Positions 1 to 8,384 of a stretch of DNA of 64,000 nt are shown piece by piece (the first letter of the stretch is position 1; each line of letters begins with the position of its first letter). The position numbers and the translations under genes were made by a program. The notes under the pieces were generated by a model. That model had not been told where the DNA came from. It saw only the letters and a list, made by a program, of their open reading frames with translations, and did not search any database. Source of the DNA: Pseudomonas sp. UBA4617 (GTDB lineage Bacteria; Pseudomonadota; Gammaproteobacteria; Pseudomonadales; Pseudomonadaceae); NCBI RefSeq assembly GCF_002386445.1, contig NZ_DGIR01000022.1, forward strand, positions 91,663 to 155,662, in the 5' to 3' direction.

Positions 1-395
1 CGGCCTTGCTGGCTGCCGAGATGACTGCCCGCACCGGGCGCAACCCCAGCCAGGCCTACGCTGACCTCACCGCGGCGCTGGGCAAACCATTCGCCACGCG
101 GGTTGAAGCCAAGGCCGATGCCCGGCAGAAGGCGCTGCTGAGCAAGCTGGCGCCGGAGCAGGTGAAGTCGACCGAACTGGCCGGTGAGCCGATCGTGCAG
201 ATCCTCAGCCACGCGCCAGGCAATGGCCAGGCGATCGGCGGGCTGAAGGTGATGACCGCCAATGGCTGGTTCGCCGCGCGGCCGTCGGGCACCGAGGACA
301 TCTACAAGATCTACGCCGAAAGCTTCATCGACGAGGCACACCTGCAGCGCCTGGTGCAGGAAGCGCAGGTGCTGGTGGATGCGGCAATTGCCTGA
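1..395 (+). CDS. pgm: Phosphoglucomutase, C-terminal part (gene starts before the window)
   Basis: This is the last ~130 residues of an alpha-D-glucose-phosphate-specific phosphoglucomutase, which interconverts glucose-1-phosphate and glucose-6-phosphate in the cytoplasm. The reading frame is already open at the window edge (codons in phase with position 3), so no start is present. The phosphate-binding loop of the C-terminal domain is visible as ARPSGTED, followed by IYKIYAESF and a helical end, as in full-length enzymes. The stop is at 393-395. It is followed by an AT-rich gap leading into a sigma-factor operon, so the two are probably separate transcripts. Identification is firm; only the length of the missing part is unknown. 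Confidence 0.93.
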   Translation, partial: ALLAAEMTARTGRNPSQAYADLTAALGKPFATRVEAKADARQKALLSKLAPEQVKSTELAGEPIVQILSHAPGNGQAIGGLKVMTANGWFAARPSGTEDIYKIYAESFIDEAHLQRLVQEAQVLVDAAIA

Positions 396-428
396 CAGGT
401 AACAAACTGCTTGGTTCTGCGGCATTGT

Positions 429-453
429 GTAAATTAGAATTAATCTTATTTAC
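429..453. promoter_or_regulatory. Fur-box-like palindrome upstream of the ECF sigma gene
   Basis: A 25-nt AT-rich imperfect palindrome beginning GTAAATTAG and ending CTTATTTAC; 10 of 12 base pairs match across the centre. It lies 21-45 nt before the FecI-type start codon, where Fur normally represses iron-starvation sigma factors. The match to the Fur consensus is judged by eye only. Confidence 0.5.
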
Positions 454-473
454 GCCACCGCAGGGCCTACCCC

Positions 474-986
474 ATGATCGACGCCGCGCCGCCACCGGAG
501 CATAGCCTGCCAGCCCTGTACCGGGCCCATCGCGGCTGGCTGGAAACCTGGTTGCGGCTGCGCTTGGGCAATGCCTGGGATGCCGCCGACCTTAGTCAGG
601 ATACCTTTCTGCGTATCCTCGCCAGCGCGCAGCCGCTGGCAGACATTCGCGAACCGCGCGCTTACCTGCTGACCGTCGGCAAGCGCCTGCTAAGCAACTT
701 CCACCAACGGCGCCGCCTGGAACAAGCCTACCTCGATGCACTGGCGCAGTTGCCCGAGCAGCATGTGCCCTCGCCAGAGCAGCGCTGGCTGCTGCTGGAA
801 ACCCTGCAAGCGCTCGACGAGTTGCTCGACGGCCTCAAGGCGCCGGTACGCAAGGCCTTTCTCTGGAGCCAACTGGAGGGCCTGGGCTATGCCGAGATCG
901 GCAAGCGCCTAGGCGTTTGCGAGCGCTCGGTCAAACGCTACATGGCGCAGGCCTACGAGCATTGCCTGCTGGCAGAACTGCAGTGA
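474..986 (+). CDS. FecI-type ECF RNA polymerase sigma factor
   Basis: A 170-residue extracytoplasmic-function sigma factor of the iron-starvation (FecI) type, expected to direct transcription of the TonB receptor gene two genes downstream. Region 2 is seen around residues 18-50 (AADLSQDTFLRILAS) and region 4 near the end (GYAEIGKRLGVCERSVKRYM), the helix-turn-helix that reads the -35 element. Length is typical for the group. An AGGG-containing ribosome site precedes the ATG at 474. The stop overlaps the start of the anti-sigma gene as GTGA, so the two are translationally coupled. A Fur-like palindrome lies just upstream, which fits iron repression. The inducing siderophore cannot be read from sequence. 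Confidence 0.9.
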   Translation: MIDAAPPPEHSLPALYRAHRGWLETWLRLRLGNAWDAADLSQDTFLRILASAQPLADIREPRAYLLTVGKRLLSNFHQRRRLEQAYLDALAQLPEQHVPSPEQRWLLLETLQALDELLDGLKAPVRKAFLWSQLEGLGYAEIGKRLGVCERSVKRYMAQAYEHCLLAELQ

Positions 987-1927
987 CCAGCCATTCTCCC
1001 GAAACCCGCGAGGCACTGCGGGCAGCCGCGCGCTGGCTGGCACTGGTGGATTCTGGCGGTGCCAGCGAGAGCGACCTGCGCCGTCTGGAACAATGGCGTA
1101 CCAGCAACACCTTGCACGAACACGCCTGGCAAAAGGCAATGCTGTTGCGCCAGCGCTTTTCCGCGCTACCCGGCGCAGTGGCCATGGCCACCCTGGACCG
1201 CCCGGATGCTGGTCGCCGGGCGTTGCTCAAGCAGGCCCTGGGCGTGGCGGCATTGTTGCCGATGGCCTGGCTGGCAAGCCGCGAACTGCCGCTGGAAGCC
1301 TGGACCGCCGACATGCACACCGCGGTCGGAGAGCGTCGGCGGGTGCTGCTGAGCGATGGCACACTGTTGCAGTTGAACACCGACAGTGCGGCGGATATCG
1401 ACGTGCGTGGCCGTCGCCTGACTTTACTGCGTGGCGAAGTGGCAGTCAGGTTGCCCGGCACCCCGGGCCTGACGTTGCAGGTGCCCTATGGCCAGGTCGT
1501 GCTGGATGCCGGTGAGGTGTGCCTGCGCCTTGTCGATCAGGCTTGCCGGGTAACGCTGCTCAAGGGCACGGCCAACCTGCTGCCGCAGCAAGGCCCGGCA
1601 CTGCTGCTGCAGGCTGGGCAGCAGGCCAGCCTGCAAGCGACCGGAGTTGGCCCAGTCACCGGCCTGGACGCTTGGCTGCTGGGCTGGCGCGAAGGTGTGC
1701 TGCGCCTGGAAGATCGCCCCTTGGGCGAACTGCTGCACGAGTTGCGCAGGTACCGCCCCGGCGTGCTGCGTTGGGCGCCTGAACTGGAGGCCCTGCGGGT
1801 GACCGGTACGTTCCGCCTCGACGACACCGACCGGGTGCTGGCCTTGCTCGCCGGCAGCCTGCCGTTGCAGGTGCACACGCGCACGCGTTACTGGGTGAGC
1901 CTGACCGCGCGAGAAAATCGCGCATGA
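983..1927 (+). CDS. FecR-type anti-sigma regulator
   Basis: A 314-residue membrane-anchored sigma regulator that partners the preceding FecI-type factor. The N-terminal ~80 residues form the cytoplasmic sigma-binding part with the usual WLALVDSG..SESDLRRLEQW pattern, a hydrophobic stretch near residues 95-110 (VAALLPMAWLA) is the single membrane segment, and the periplasmic FecR domain follows (VGERRRVLLSDGTLLQLNTD). I place the start at GTG 983, which shares GTGA with the sigma stop; the frame is open further upstream but that part lies inside the sigma gene. It would carry the signal from the receptor's N-terminal domain across the inner membrane. Confidence 0.9.
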   Translation: MTSHSPETREALRAAARWLALVDSGGASESDLRRLEQWRTSNTLHEHAWQKAMLLRQRFSALPGAVAMATLDRPDAGRRALLKQALGVAALLPMAWLASRELPLEAWTADMHTAVGERRRVLLSDGTLLQLNTDSAADIDVRGRRLTLLRGEVAVRLPGTPGLTLQVPYGQVVLDAGEVCLRLVDQACRVTLLKGTANLLPQQGPALLLQAGQQASLQATGVGPVTGLDAWLLGWREGVLRLEDRPLGELLHELRRYRPGVLRWAPELEALRVTGTFRLDDTDRVLALLAGSLPLQVHTRTRYWVSLTARENRA

Positions 1928-1993
1928 GGTTGTCCCCTTTTTTCTGCTCGCCGGTCATTACCGGTAGGAGCAAATAAAGGGGAGCCTTGTTCA

Positions 1994-4399
1994 ATGCCTG
2001 TTGTCATGTCCTGCCGCCTGCGTCCACTGACGCGTGCGGCACATCCGCTGTTCGCCATGAGCCTGTTGTTGTGTGCACCGGCCTGGGCCGATGAACCCGC
2101 CCGGCGCAGCTATCAGGTGCCGGCCGCAAGCCTGGGTGCGGCACTTACCCGGTTTGCCGACCAGGCCGGGGTCAGCCTGTCGCTGGACCCGACGCTGGTC
2201 AACGGCCGGCAGAGCAGTGGCCTGTCCGGCAGCTACAGTGTCAACGAAGGCTTCACCCAGCTGCTGCGCGGCAGCGGCCTGCAGTTGCTGCCGGTGGGCG
2301 AGGGCGCTTTCACCTTGGTGCCGGCCCCCCAGGCGGGTGGTGCCCTGGAAATCGCCCCGACCAGCATCGTCGGCGGCATGGCCGCAGGCAACGAAACGCA
2401 ACCTTATGCCGGTGGCCAGGTGGCCCGTCAGGGTTCACAGGGCCTGCTTGGCACGCGCGACTTCATGGAAACCCCGTTCAGCATCAGCAGCTACACCAGC
2501 GAACTGGTGAAGAACCAGCAGGCGCGGACGTTGGGCGAGCTGATCGCCAGCGACCCATCGGTGCGCGCCACCAACCCGGCGGGTGGGCGCTTCGAGCAGT
2601 TCACCATTCGCGGCTTCAGCCTGTTCAACAGTGATGTGGCCTACAACGGACTGTACGGTATCCTGCCGACCTACTCCATCGACATGGAAATGGCCGACCG
2701 GGTAGACGTGCTGAAAGGCCCCAGCCAGCTGATCAATGGCATTTCGCCGCGAGGCAGTGTCGGCGGCGGCATCAATGTGCAACCCAAGCGGGCCGGTGAC
2801 CAGCCGCTCACCGAGTTTACCGGCAGCTATGCGTCGGCAGGCCAGGCAGGCGGTGCGGTGGACGTTGGCCGGCGCTTTGGCCAAGGCCAGCAGTTCGGCG
2901 TGCGCTTCAATGGCGTGCAACAGGCGGGCGACACCGAATGGGACCACCAGCGTGTCGAGCGCGAAATGGCGGTGTTGGGCCTGGACTTTCGTGGCGAGCG
3001 CCTGCGGCTTTCGGCAGACCTGGGCCATACCGAGCGCGACACCGATGCACCGCAGGAGCGGGTGCTGATCGGCGCCAATGCCAAGGTGCCGGATGCCAAC
3101 GACGTGCGCCACAACTATGCCCAGGCCTGGAGCAAGGCGCGCACCAACGACACCTTTGGCGCGCTGCATGCCGAGTACGATATCAGCGAGTCGCTGCTGG
3201 CCTATGGCGCGGTCGGTGCACGCGAGAGCAACCATGACTTCCTGCGCCACAACGTGTCCATCAGCAACGATGCCGGCGACTTCACCGTGCAGCCGCGCGA
3301 CTTTACCCGGGATGAATCCGTGCGAACCGCCATGGCCGGTGTGCGCAACTGGTTCCATACCGGGCCGGTCAGCCATGAGCTGAACCTGGCCGCCACCTAC
3401 TTCTACATGGACTTCACCAACGGCGGCGCCCGCTATGCCTCGGCGCCCAGCAACCTCTATCACCCGGTAGCCACGCCGACCCCAGCCACGCCAACCCGCA
3501 TCGACCCCGAGGTGTACACGGAAAACCGCTTTTCCGGCGTGGCCCTGGCCGACACCCTCGGCTTCTTCGACGACCGCCTGCTGCTGACCCTGGGCGCGCG
3601 CTGGCAACGGGTGCAGGTGGAAGACTGGAGCGACGGTATCAAGGGCGATACCGCCTACGATGAAGAGAAGGTGTCGCCCTCAGGCGGTGTGCTGCTCAAG
3701 GTTACCGACCAGCTGTCGTTGTATGCCAACTACATGGAGGGCCTGAGCCAGGGCAAGATTGCGCCATCGACATCGATCAACGAAGACCAGATCTTCCCGC
3801 CGTTCACCAGCCGCCAGGTCGAGGTGGGGGCAAAGTACGACCTGGGTCAGGTTGCCTTCACTGCCAGTGCCTTCCGCATCCGCCAGCCCGCCTATGAAAC
3901 CAACCCCAGGTCGCGGGTGTTCGGCCCCAATGGCAAGCGCGACAACCGCGGTATCGAACTGAGCGTGTTCGGCGAGCCCATGCAAGGCGTGCGAGTGCTG
4001 GGCGGGGTGATGTACATCGACAGCGAGCTGACTGGCACCATCGGTGGCGTCTACGATGGCAACCGGGCGCCGGCCACGCCCGAGTACAACGTCAACTTCG
4101 GCGCCGAATGGGACGTGCCTGGGGTGAACGGCCTGACCCTCACGGCGCGAGGCATCCACTCGAGCTCGCAGTACCTGGACCAGAACAACAGCAAGCAGAT
4201 CGACGGTTGGGAGCGTTATGACCTGGGCGCGCGTTATGCCTTCAAGGTGGATGCCACACAGCTGACCTTGCGTGCCAGTGTCGAGAACGTGCTGGACGAC
4301 CGCTACTGGAGTTCGGCCGGGGCCTCGGATGACAGCGAGCCGGGGTTGACGCTTTCTACGCCGCGTACCTACTTGCTGTCAGCGACTGTAGGTTTCTAG
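1994..4399 (+). CDS. TonB-dependent siderophore receptor with STN signalling domain
   Basis: An 801-residue outer-membrane transducer for a ferric siderophore. A signal peptide ends near residue 32 (APAWA). Residues ~38-110 are the secretin/TonB short N-terminal (STN) domain that talks to FecR (SYQVPAASLGAALTRFADQA). The plug covers ~150-265 (RTLGELIASDPSVR, FTIRGF, DRVDVLKGPSQLINGISPRG), and the rest is a 22-strand barrel ending in the expected terminal Phe. A purine-rich AAAGGGGAG ribosome site sits 10 nt before ATG 1994. With the upstream sigma and anti-sigma genes it forms a complete cell-surface signalling set, so uptake of its ligand should induce its own transcription. The plug resembles FpvA/FoxA-class receptors; the siderophore is unknown. 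Confidence 0.93.
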   Translation: MPVVMSCRLRPLTRAAHPLFAMSLLLCAPAWADEPARRSYQVPAASLGAALTRFADQAGVSLSLDPTLVNGRQSSGLSGSYSVNEGFTQLLRGSGLQLLPVGEGAFTLVPAPQAGGALEIAPTSIVGGMAAGNETQPYAGGQVARQGSQGLLGTRDFMETPFSISSYTSELVKNQQARTLGELIASDPSVRATNPAGGRFEQFTIRGFSLFNSDVAYNGLYGILPTYSIDMEMADRVDVLKGPSQLINGISPRGSVGGGINVQPKRAGDQPLTEFTGSYASAGQAGGAVDVGRRFGQGQQFGVRFNGVQQAGDTEWDHQRVEREMAVLGLDFRGERLRLSADLGHTERDTDAPQERVLIGANAKVPDANDVRHNYAQAWSKARTNDTFGALHAEYDISESLLAYGAVGARESNHDFLRHNVSISNDAGDFTVQPRDFTRDESVRTAMAGVRNWFHTGPVSHELNLAATYFYMDFTNGGARYASAPSNLYHPVATPTPATPTRIDPEVYTENRFSGVALADTLGFFDDRLLLTLGARWQRVQVEDWSDGIKGDTAYDEEKVSPSGGVLLKVTDQLSLYANYMEGLSQGKIAPSTSINEDQIFPPFTSRQVEVGAKYDLGQVAFTASAFRIRQPAYETNPRSRVFGPNGKRDNRGIELSVFGEPMQGVRVLGGVMYIDSELTGTIGGVYDGNRAPATPEYNVNFGAEWDVPGVNGLTLTARGIHSSSQYLDQNNSKQIDGWERYDLGARYAFKVDATQLTLRASVENVLDDRYWSSAGASDDSEPGLTLSTPRTYLLSATVGF

Positions 4400-4439
4400 C
4401 AGGTCAGTGGTTGCGGCCTGTCTGCCATGATGCCTGATG

Positions 4440-4475
4440 CCTGTCAGATCAAGCAGCTGCAAGAGCACTGACAGG
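4440..4475. terminator. Inverted repeat between convergent genes, possible terminator
   Basis: Perfect 8-nt arms CCTGTCAG and CTGACAGG separated by 20 nt that contain a smaller palindrome (GCAGCTGC). It lies between the receptor gene and the converging RidA gene. No clear T tract follows, so termination is only a guess. Confidence 0.3.
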
Positions 4476-4505
4476 TATCAGGGCAAGCCCGCTACGCTTA
4501 TCCCG

Positions 4506-4922
4506 CTAGGCCTGGTCGGGCACCACGGCGATCACGTCGATTTCCATCAGCCACTCGGCCTGGGCCAACCCGGCCACCACCAGGCCGGTGGAAATCGGGA
4601 ACACCCCCTTCAACCATTTACCCACTTCCTTGTACACCGGCTCGCGGAAGCGCGGGTCGGTGATGTAGGTGGTGGTCTTGACGATGTGCGACAGGTCCGA
4701 GCCGGCCTCTTCGAGCAGTTGCTTGACGTTTTTCATCGCCTGCTCGGCCTGCGCCCGCGGATCGCCCAGGCCCACCAGGTTGCCTTCGAAGTCGGTGCCG
4801 ACCTGGCCGCGCACATAGATGGTATTACCGGCACGTACTGCCTGGCACAAGTCGTTGTCCAGGGTCTGGTTGGGGTAGGTGGCCTTGGTGTTGAACATGC
4901 GGATGCGAGTATGGGTAGGCAT
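4506..4922 (-). CDS. RidA/YjgF family protein lacking the catalytic arginine
   Basis: A 138-residue Rid-family protein. Canonical RidA hydrolyses reactive imines and enamines using an arginine in a VARLP-type motif near the C-terminus; here the aligned position is Gly118 (STGLVVAGLAQAEW), so it belongs with the Rid subgroups that lack the arginine and need not be an imine deaminase. The rest of the fold is well preserved (GNTIYVRGQVGTDFEG, QAEQAMKNVKQLLEEAG, MEIDVIAVVP). The ATG at 4922 overlaps the stop of the upstream flavin monooxygenase by one base (TGATG), so the pair is an operon with coupled translation. The likely role is processing an unstable product of that oxidase; substrate unknown. 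Confidence 0.9.
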   Translation of the reverse strand: MPTHTRIRMFNTKATYPNQTLDNDLCQAVRAGNTIYVRGQVGTDFEGNLVGLGDPRAQAEQAMKNVKQLLEEAGSDLSHIVKTTTYITDPRFREPVYKEVGKWLKGVFPISTGLVVAGLAQAEWLMEIDVIAVVPDQA

Positions 4923-6241
4923 CAGTGGGCTCCGAGGGTGCTGACGTTGCTGATCCGGGTTGGTTGCTGCGCATCCGCGGCGCGTTGCTGGCGGTCGCGG
5001 TAGGCGCTGTAGGTGCGTTGCGTGGCGATGTGGCCGGCGACGTGCTTGGCGTCGTGCCACACGCCCCAGATGAACGATGAGCCACGCCGCGACAGCCACG
5101 GCAGGCCAAGGAAGTAGATGCCCGGCTCGCGGGCCACGCCGCGCTGGTGCTGGGGCTTGCCATTGGCGTCGAAGGTGTCGACCTGCAGCCAGCTGAAATC
5201 CACGCTGTAACCGGTGGCCCAGATGATGCTGGTGACACCGGCCTCGGCCAGGTCCAGTTGCAGCAGTGGGTTGCGCATGCATTCCGGGTCGGCCAGGCGT
5301 TCACGGGCTTCGGGCTCTTCCGGCAGGTCAAGGCCGTTGCGCTGGATGTAGGCATCGGCGGCGTCCAGCAGGGCCAGGTAGTTTTCGTCGCCACGGTTGA
5401 TGTTCTCGACCAGGTTGTCCTGGAAGCGTGCCACTCCGTTTTCGAACGACTGGGTCAGGCCGACCAGGGTCATGCCTTGGTGGGCGAGGGCACGGAAGTC
5501 CACGGTGTGGCCACCACGGGCACCGCTGACGGCAATGGTCACGTGCTCGCGGCCGGGCTTGGCGACTTCCGCATCCCACTCACCCAGCACCCCCAGCCAC
5601 CAGCAGAAGTCACGGTTGCGGTAGGCGCGTGGCGGGCGGTCGTGGGCACCGACCGACAGGTAGACCTGGCGCCCGGCGCGCATCAGCTCCTCGGCGATCT
5701 GTACACCCGAGGAGCCGGCGCCCACGACCAGCACAGCCCCTGCAGGCAGTTGTTCGGGGTTGTAATAGGCCGCCGAGTGGATCTGGTGCAGGTTGCTGTC
5801 TTGCGGCGCAATGGCCGGAATCACCGGTTTCTGGAACGGGCCGGTGGCAGCGACGACACGGTTGGCGCGGATAACGCCTTCATTGGTTTCGATGGTGAAG
5901 CCGGGGCGGTCGCTGTTGCGCACGACCTTCTTCACTTCGATACCGGTGCGCACTGGCAGGTTGTACTTGCGTACGTATTGCTCGAAGTACTCGGCTACCT
6001 GGTCTTTACCGGCAAAGGCATCGGCGTCGAGGTCGAATTCCAGCCCCGGGAAGCGGTCGTGCCAGGCCGGGCCATTGGCCACCAACGAGTCCCAGCGGCC
6101 GCTGCGCCAGGCCTCGGCGATACGCTTGCGCTCCAGCACCAGGTGTGGCACGCCAAGCTTGCTCAGGTGTTCGCTCATGGCCACGCCGGCCTGGCCGGCG
6201 CCGACCACGAGGGTGTCGATTTCGAGATTGTTCAGTGTCAT
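4922..6241 (-). CDS. Flavin-containing monooxygenase, CzcO-like NAD(P)/FAD oxidoreductase
   Basis: A 439-residue two-dinucleotide-fold flavoenzyme. The FAD site is GAGQAG at residues 14-19 and the NAD(P)H site is GAGSSG at 174-179; the C-terminal GLPWLSRRGSSFIWGV is characteristic of CzcO-like flavin monooxygenases. Such enzymes N- or S-oxygenate small amines or thiols, or act as Baeyer-Villiger enzymes. The start is taken at 6241 (AAGGG 9 nt upstream) because homology to the family begins directly at MTLNNLEIDTLVVGAG; an in-frame extension further upstream has no family-like sequence. It is the first gene of a two-gene unit with the Rid protein and is divergent from the DUF1028-ArgE unit. 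Substrate not predictable. Confidence 0.88.
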   Translation of the reverse strand: MTLNNLEIDTLVVGAGQAGVAMSEHLSKLGVPHLVLERKRIAEAWRSGRWDSLVANGPAWHDRFPGLEFDLDADAFAGKDQVAEYFEQYVRKYNLPVRTGIEVKKVVRNSDRPGFTIETNEGVIRANRVVAATGPFQKPVIPAIAPQDSNLHQIHSAAYYNPEQLPAGAVLVVGAGSSGVQIAEELMRAGRQVYLSVGAHDRPPRAYRNRDFCWWLGVLGEWDAEVAKPGREHVTIAVSGARGGHTVDFRALAHQGMTLVGLTQSFENGVARFQDNLVENINRGDENYLALLDAADAYIQRNGLDLPEEPEARERLADPECMRNPLLQLDLAEAGVTSIIWATGYSVDFSWLQVDTFDANGKPQHQRGVAREPGIYFLGLPWLSRRGSSFIWGVWHDAKHVAGHIATQRTYSAYRDRQQRAADAQQPTRISNVSTLGAH

Positions 6242-6544
6242 GTCCGAGCCCTTGTTCAGGCGGTTTTTGTCAGGTCGGTTTGGAGGACCGCCGTTACCTG
6301 GGGCCAGACTAGGGATGCCGTGGAAACGGCGAAAATAGTATTTAGCTTGGGCTTGCCGATAAATCGGCGAAGGCCCCGGTTCCTGTGGCTTGCAGGGCCG
6401 AGTGCAGCAGCATTTGCGCGGATTCGGCGGGGCTTGGCCCAGCCTTAGTTTTTTCCTCTGCAAGGCCTCGGAAAAAGGTGGTTTCGCCTCCCGGAAGGTC
6501 CACCCAGAATGCCCTGTATCGCACAGCACAACAGGAACCATGAC
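6242..6544. promoter_or_regulatory. Divergent promoter region with GCCGAT-aa-ATCGGC palindrome
   Basis: This 303-nt stretch separates the FMO-Rid unit (left) from the DUF1028-ArgE unit (right) and holds no convincing gene. It contains a perfect 6-nt-arm palindrome at 6355-6368 in a locally AT-richer patch (about 6330-6370) that could be a shared operator. No nearby regulator gene is present in the module. AGGAA at 6533-6537 serves the rightward ATG. Confidence 0.4.
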
Positions 6545-7222
6545 ATGACTTTTTCCATCATCGGCCGCTGTCAGGAAACCGGGCAGCTAGGTATCGCCAT
6601 CAGCTCGTCGAGCATCGCGGTGGGCGCCCGCTGCCCGTGGGTGCGGGCCGGCGTCGGCGCGGTGGCCACCCAGAACATCACCTTGCCGGCGCTCGGGCCG
6701 CAGATTCTCGATGTCCTGGAACAGGGCCAGTTGCCACCCGCCGCAGCGCTGGACAGGGTGCTGAGCGCCAATGGCTGGAGCGAATACCGCCAGGTGACGG
6801 TGATCGACAGCCATGGCCAGGTTGCGCTGTTCACCGGCAAGGAAGCCCTGGGCAAGCACCATGCCGTGGCCGGTGGGCAATGCGCGGCAGCCGGCAACCT
6901 GCTGGCTTCGCCCCAGGTGATCGAGGCGATGGTGCAGGCTTTCGAACAGGCTGCAGGGCACCTGGCCGATCGCCTGCTGGCGGCCATGCAGGCGGCGATG
7001 GCCGCTGGTGGCGAGGCCGGGCCGGTGCATTCGGCGGCATTGAAAATTGCCGGCGAATTGACCTGGCCGCTGGTGGACCTGCGGGTGGACTGGGCCGATG
7101 CCGACCCGATCGGTGTGCTCGAGGGCCTGTGGCAGGCGTACCGGCCGCAGATGCAGGACTACGTGACCCGTGCGCTCAACCCCACTGCGGCGCCAAGCTA
7201 CGGGGTACCAGGCGATGAGTGA
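6545..7222 (+). CDS. DUF1028 family Ntn-hydrolase-like protein
   Basis: A 225-residue protein covering the whole DUF1028 domain, an Ntn-hydrolase-like fold of unproven activity. The N-terminus MTFSIIGRC and the following GQLGIAISSSSIAVGARCPW and GVGAVATQNITLP blocks are the recognisable family pattern; the C-terminal AGELTWPLVDLRVDW segment is also typical. I use ATG 6545 because AGGAA lies seven bases upstream and the family begins there, not at the in-frame ATG 36 nt earlier. It overlaps the ArgE-like gene by 8 nt (ATGAGTGA), so the two are co-translated. DUF1028 genes often accompany peptidase and deacylase genes, which suggests hydrolysis of an amide or N-acyl bond, but this is inference. 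Confidence 0.87.
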   Translation: MTFSIIGRCQETGQLGIAISSSSIAVGARCPWVRAGVGAVATQNITLPALGPQILDVLEQGQLPPAAALDRVLSANGWSEYRQVTVIDSHGQVALFTGKEALGKHHAVAGGQCAAAGNLLASPQVIEAMVQAFEQAAGHLADRLLAAMQAAMAAGGEAGPVHSAALKIAGELTWPLVDLRVDWADADPIGVLEGLWQAYRPQMQDYVTRALNPTAAPSYGVPGDE

Positions 7223-8375
7223 AGATGCCAGCCGCGTGCTGCTGGCCCGGTTGATCGGTTTTGCCACGGTCAGCCGCGACTCCAACCTGGCGCTGATCGG
7301 TTTCATCCGCGATTACCTGGCCGGGCTGGGCGTGGAAAGCGAACTGTTTCATAACCCGGAGGGCACCAAGGCCAACCTGTTCGCCACCATCGGGCCCAGC
7401 GACGTTGGCGGCATAGTGCTGTCCGGGCATACCGATGTGGTGCCGGTGGACGGCCAGGCCTGGAGCGTCGAACCGTTTGCCCTGAGCGAGCGTGACGGCC
7501 GCCTGTATGGCCGCGGCACCGCCGACATGAAGGGCTTCATCGCCTCGGTCCTGGCGGCTGTGCCTGCGTTGGTTGCGCAGCCGTTGCGTCTGCCGGTGCA
7601 CCTGGCGTTTTCCTATGACGAGGAAGTCGGCTGCCTGGGCGTACGCTCGATGCTGGCTGCCCTTGAGCAGCGTCCGCACAAGCCCCGCTTGTGCCTGATT
7701 GGCGAACCCACCGAGCTCAAGCCGGTACTTGGGCACAAGGGCAAGCTGGCGATGCGCTGCCAGGTGCAGGGTGCGGCTTGTCACTCGGCCTATGCGCCGT
7801 ACGGGGTGAATGCCATCGAATTTGCGGCGAAGCTGATCGGCAAGCTCGGCGATATCGGTGAGGCCCTGGCCCTGCCGGAACATCACGACACGCGCTTCGA
7901 TCCACCGTTCTCTACGGTGCAGACCGGTGTGATCAAGGGGGGCAGGGCGCTGAACATCGTGCCGGCAGAGTGCGAGTTCGATTTCGAAGTACGCGCATTG
8001 CCAGGCTTTGCAGCGCAGGCAGTGGCCGACCAATTGCAGACCTATGCCGAGACCGAGCTGCTACCGCGCATGCGCAAGGTCGACGCGGCCAGCGCCATAC
8101 GCCTGCAACCGTTGAGTGCCTATCCCGGGCTGGCGACACCGGCAGACGGTGAGGCGGCGCAGTTGGTGGCGTTGCTCAGCGGCTCGGAGGCATTCGGTAC
8201 GGTGGCGTTTGGCACCGAAGGCGGGTTGTTCGACCAGGCGGGCATCCCGACCGTGGTGTGCGGGCCCGGGAGCATGGAGCAGGGGCATAAGCCGGACGAG
8301 TTTGTCAGTGTCGAACAGTTGCGGGGCTGTGATGCCATGTTGCTGAGGCTGGTGGATTACCTCAGGCAGGATTGA
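7215..8375 (+). CDS. argE: Acetylornithine deacetylase-like M20 metallohydrolase
   Basis: A 386-residue zinc-dependent M20 deacylase of ArgE type and length, which removes acetyl groups from N-acetylornithine or related N-acyl amino acids. Metal and catalytic motifs are visible in order: HTDVVPVDGQ, RGTADMKGF, the DEEVGCLG pair of acids, and GTEGGLFDQAGIP near the C-terminus with its histidine-region partner. The start ATG 7215 lies inside the end of the DUF1028 gene. Its place behind DUF1028 and opposite FMO-Rid, not with arginine biosynthesis genes, makes a catabolic N-deacylase role at least as likely as arginine synthesis, where pseudomonads mostly recycle acetyl groups through ArgJ. The symbol denotes family only. 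Confidence 0.82.
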   Translation: MSEDASRVLLARLIGFATVSRDSNLALIGFIRDYLAGLGVESELFHNPEGTKANLFATIGPSDVGGIVLSGHTDVVPVDGQAWSVEPFALSERDGRLYGRGTADMKGFIASVLAAVPALVAQPLRLPVHLAFSYDEEVGCLGVRSMLAALEQRPHKPRLCLIGEPTELKPVLGHKGKLAMRCQVQGAACHSAYAPYGVNAIEFAAKLIGKLGDIGEALALPEHHDTRFDPPFSTVQTGVIKGGRALNIVPAECEFDFEVRALPGFAAQAVADQLQTYAETELLPRMRKVDAASAIRLQPLSAYPGLATPADGEAAQLVALLSGSEAFGTVAFGTEGGLFDQAGIPTVVCGPGSMEQGHKPDEFVSVEQLRGCDAMLLRLVDYLRQD

Positions 8376-8384
8376 TTGCGCTGC

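Noticed and set aside
6375..6420. Possible sigma-54 promoter (GG-N10-GC) in the FMO/DUF1028 intergenic region
   Set aside because: The GG and GC elements are not at the required spacing on either strand.
5147..6448. Long plus-strand open frame opposite the flavin monooxygenase
   Set aside because: Antisense to a certain gene, no recognisable domain, biased composition caused by high third-position GC.
6242..6541. 100-residue N-terminal extension of the flavin monooxygenase frame
   Set aside because: The extension is Pro/Lys-rich with no family similarity; ATG 6241 with AAGGG upstream directly precedes the FAD-binding fold.
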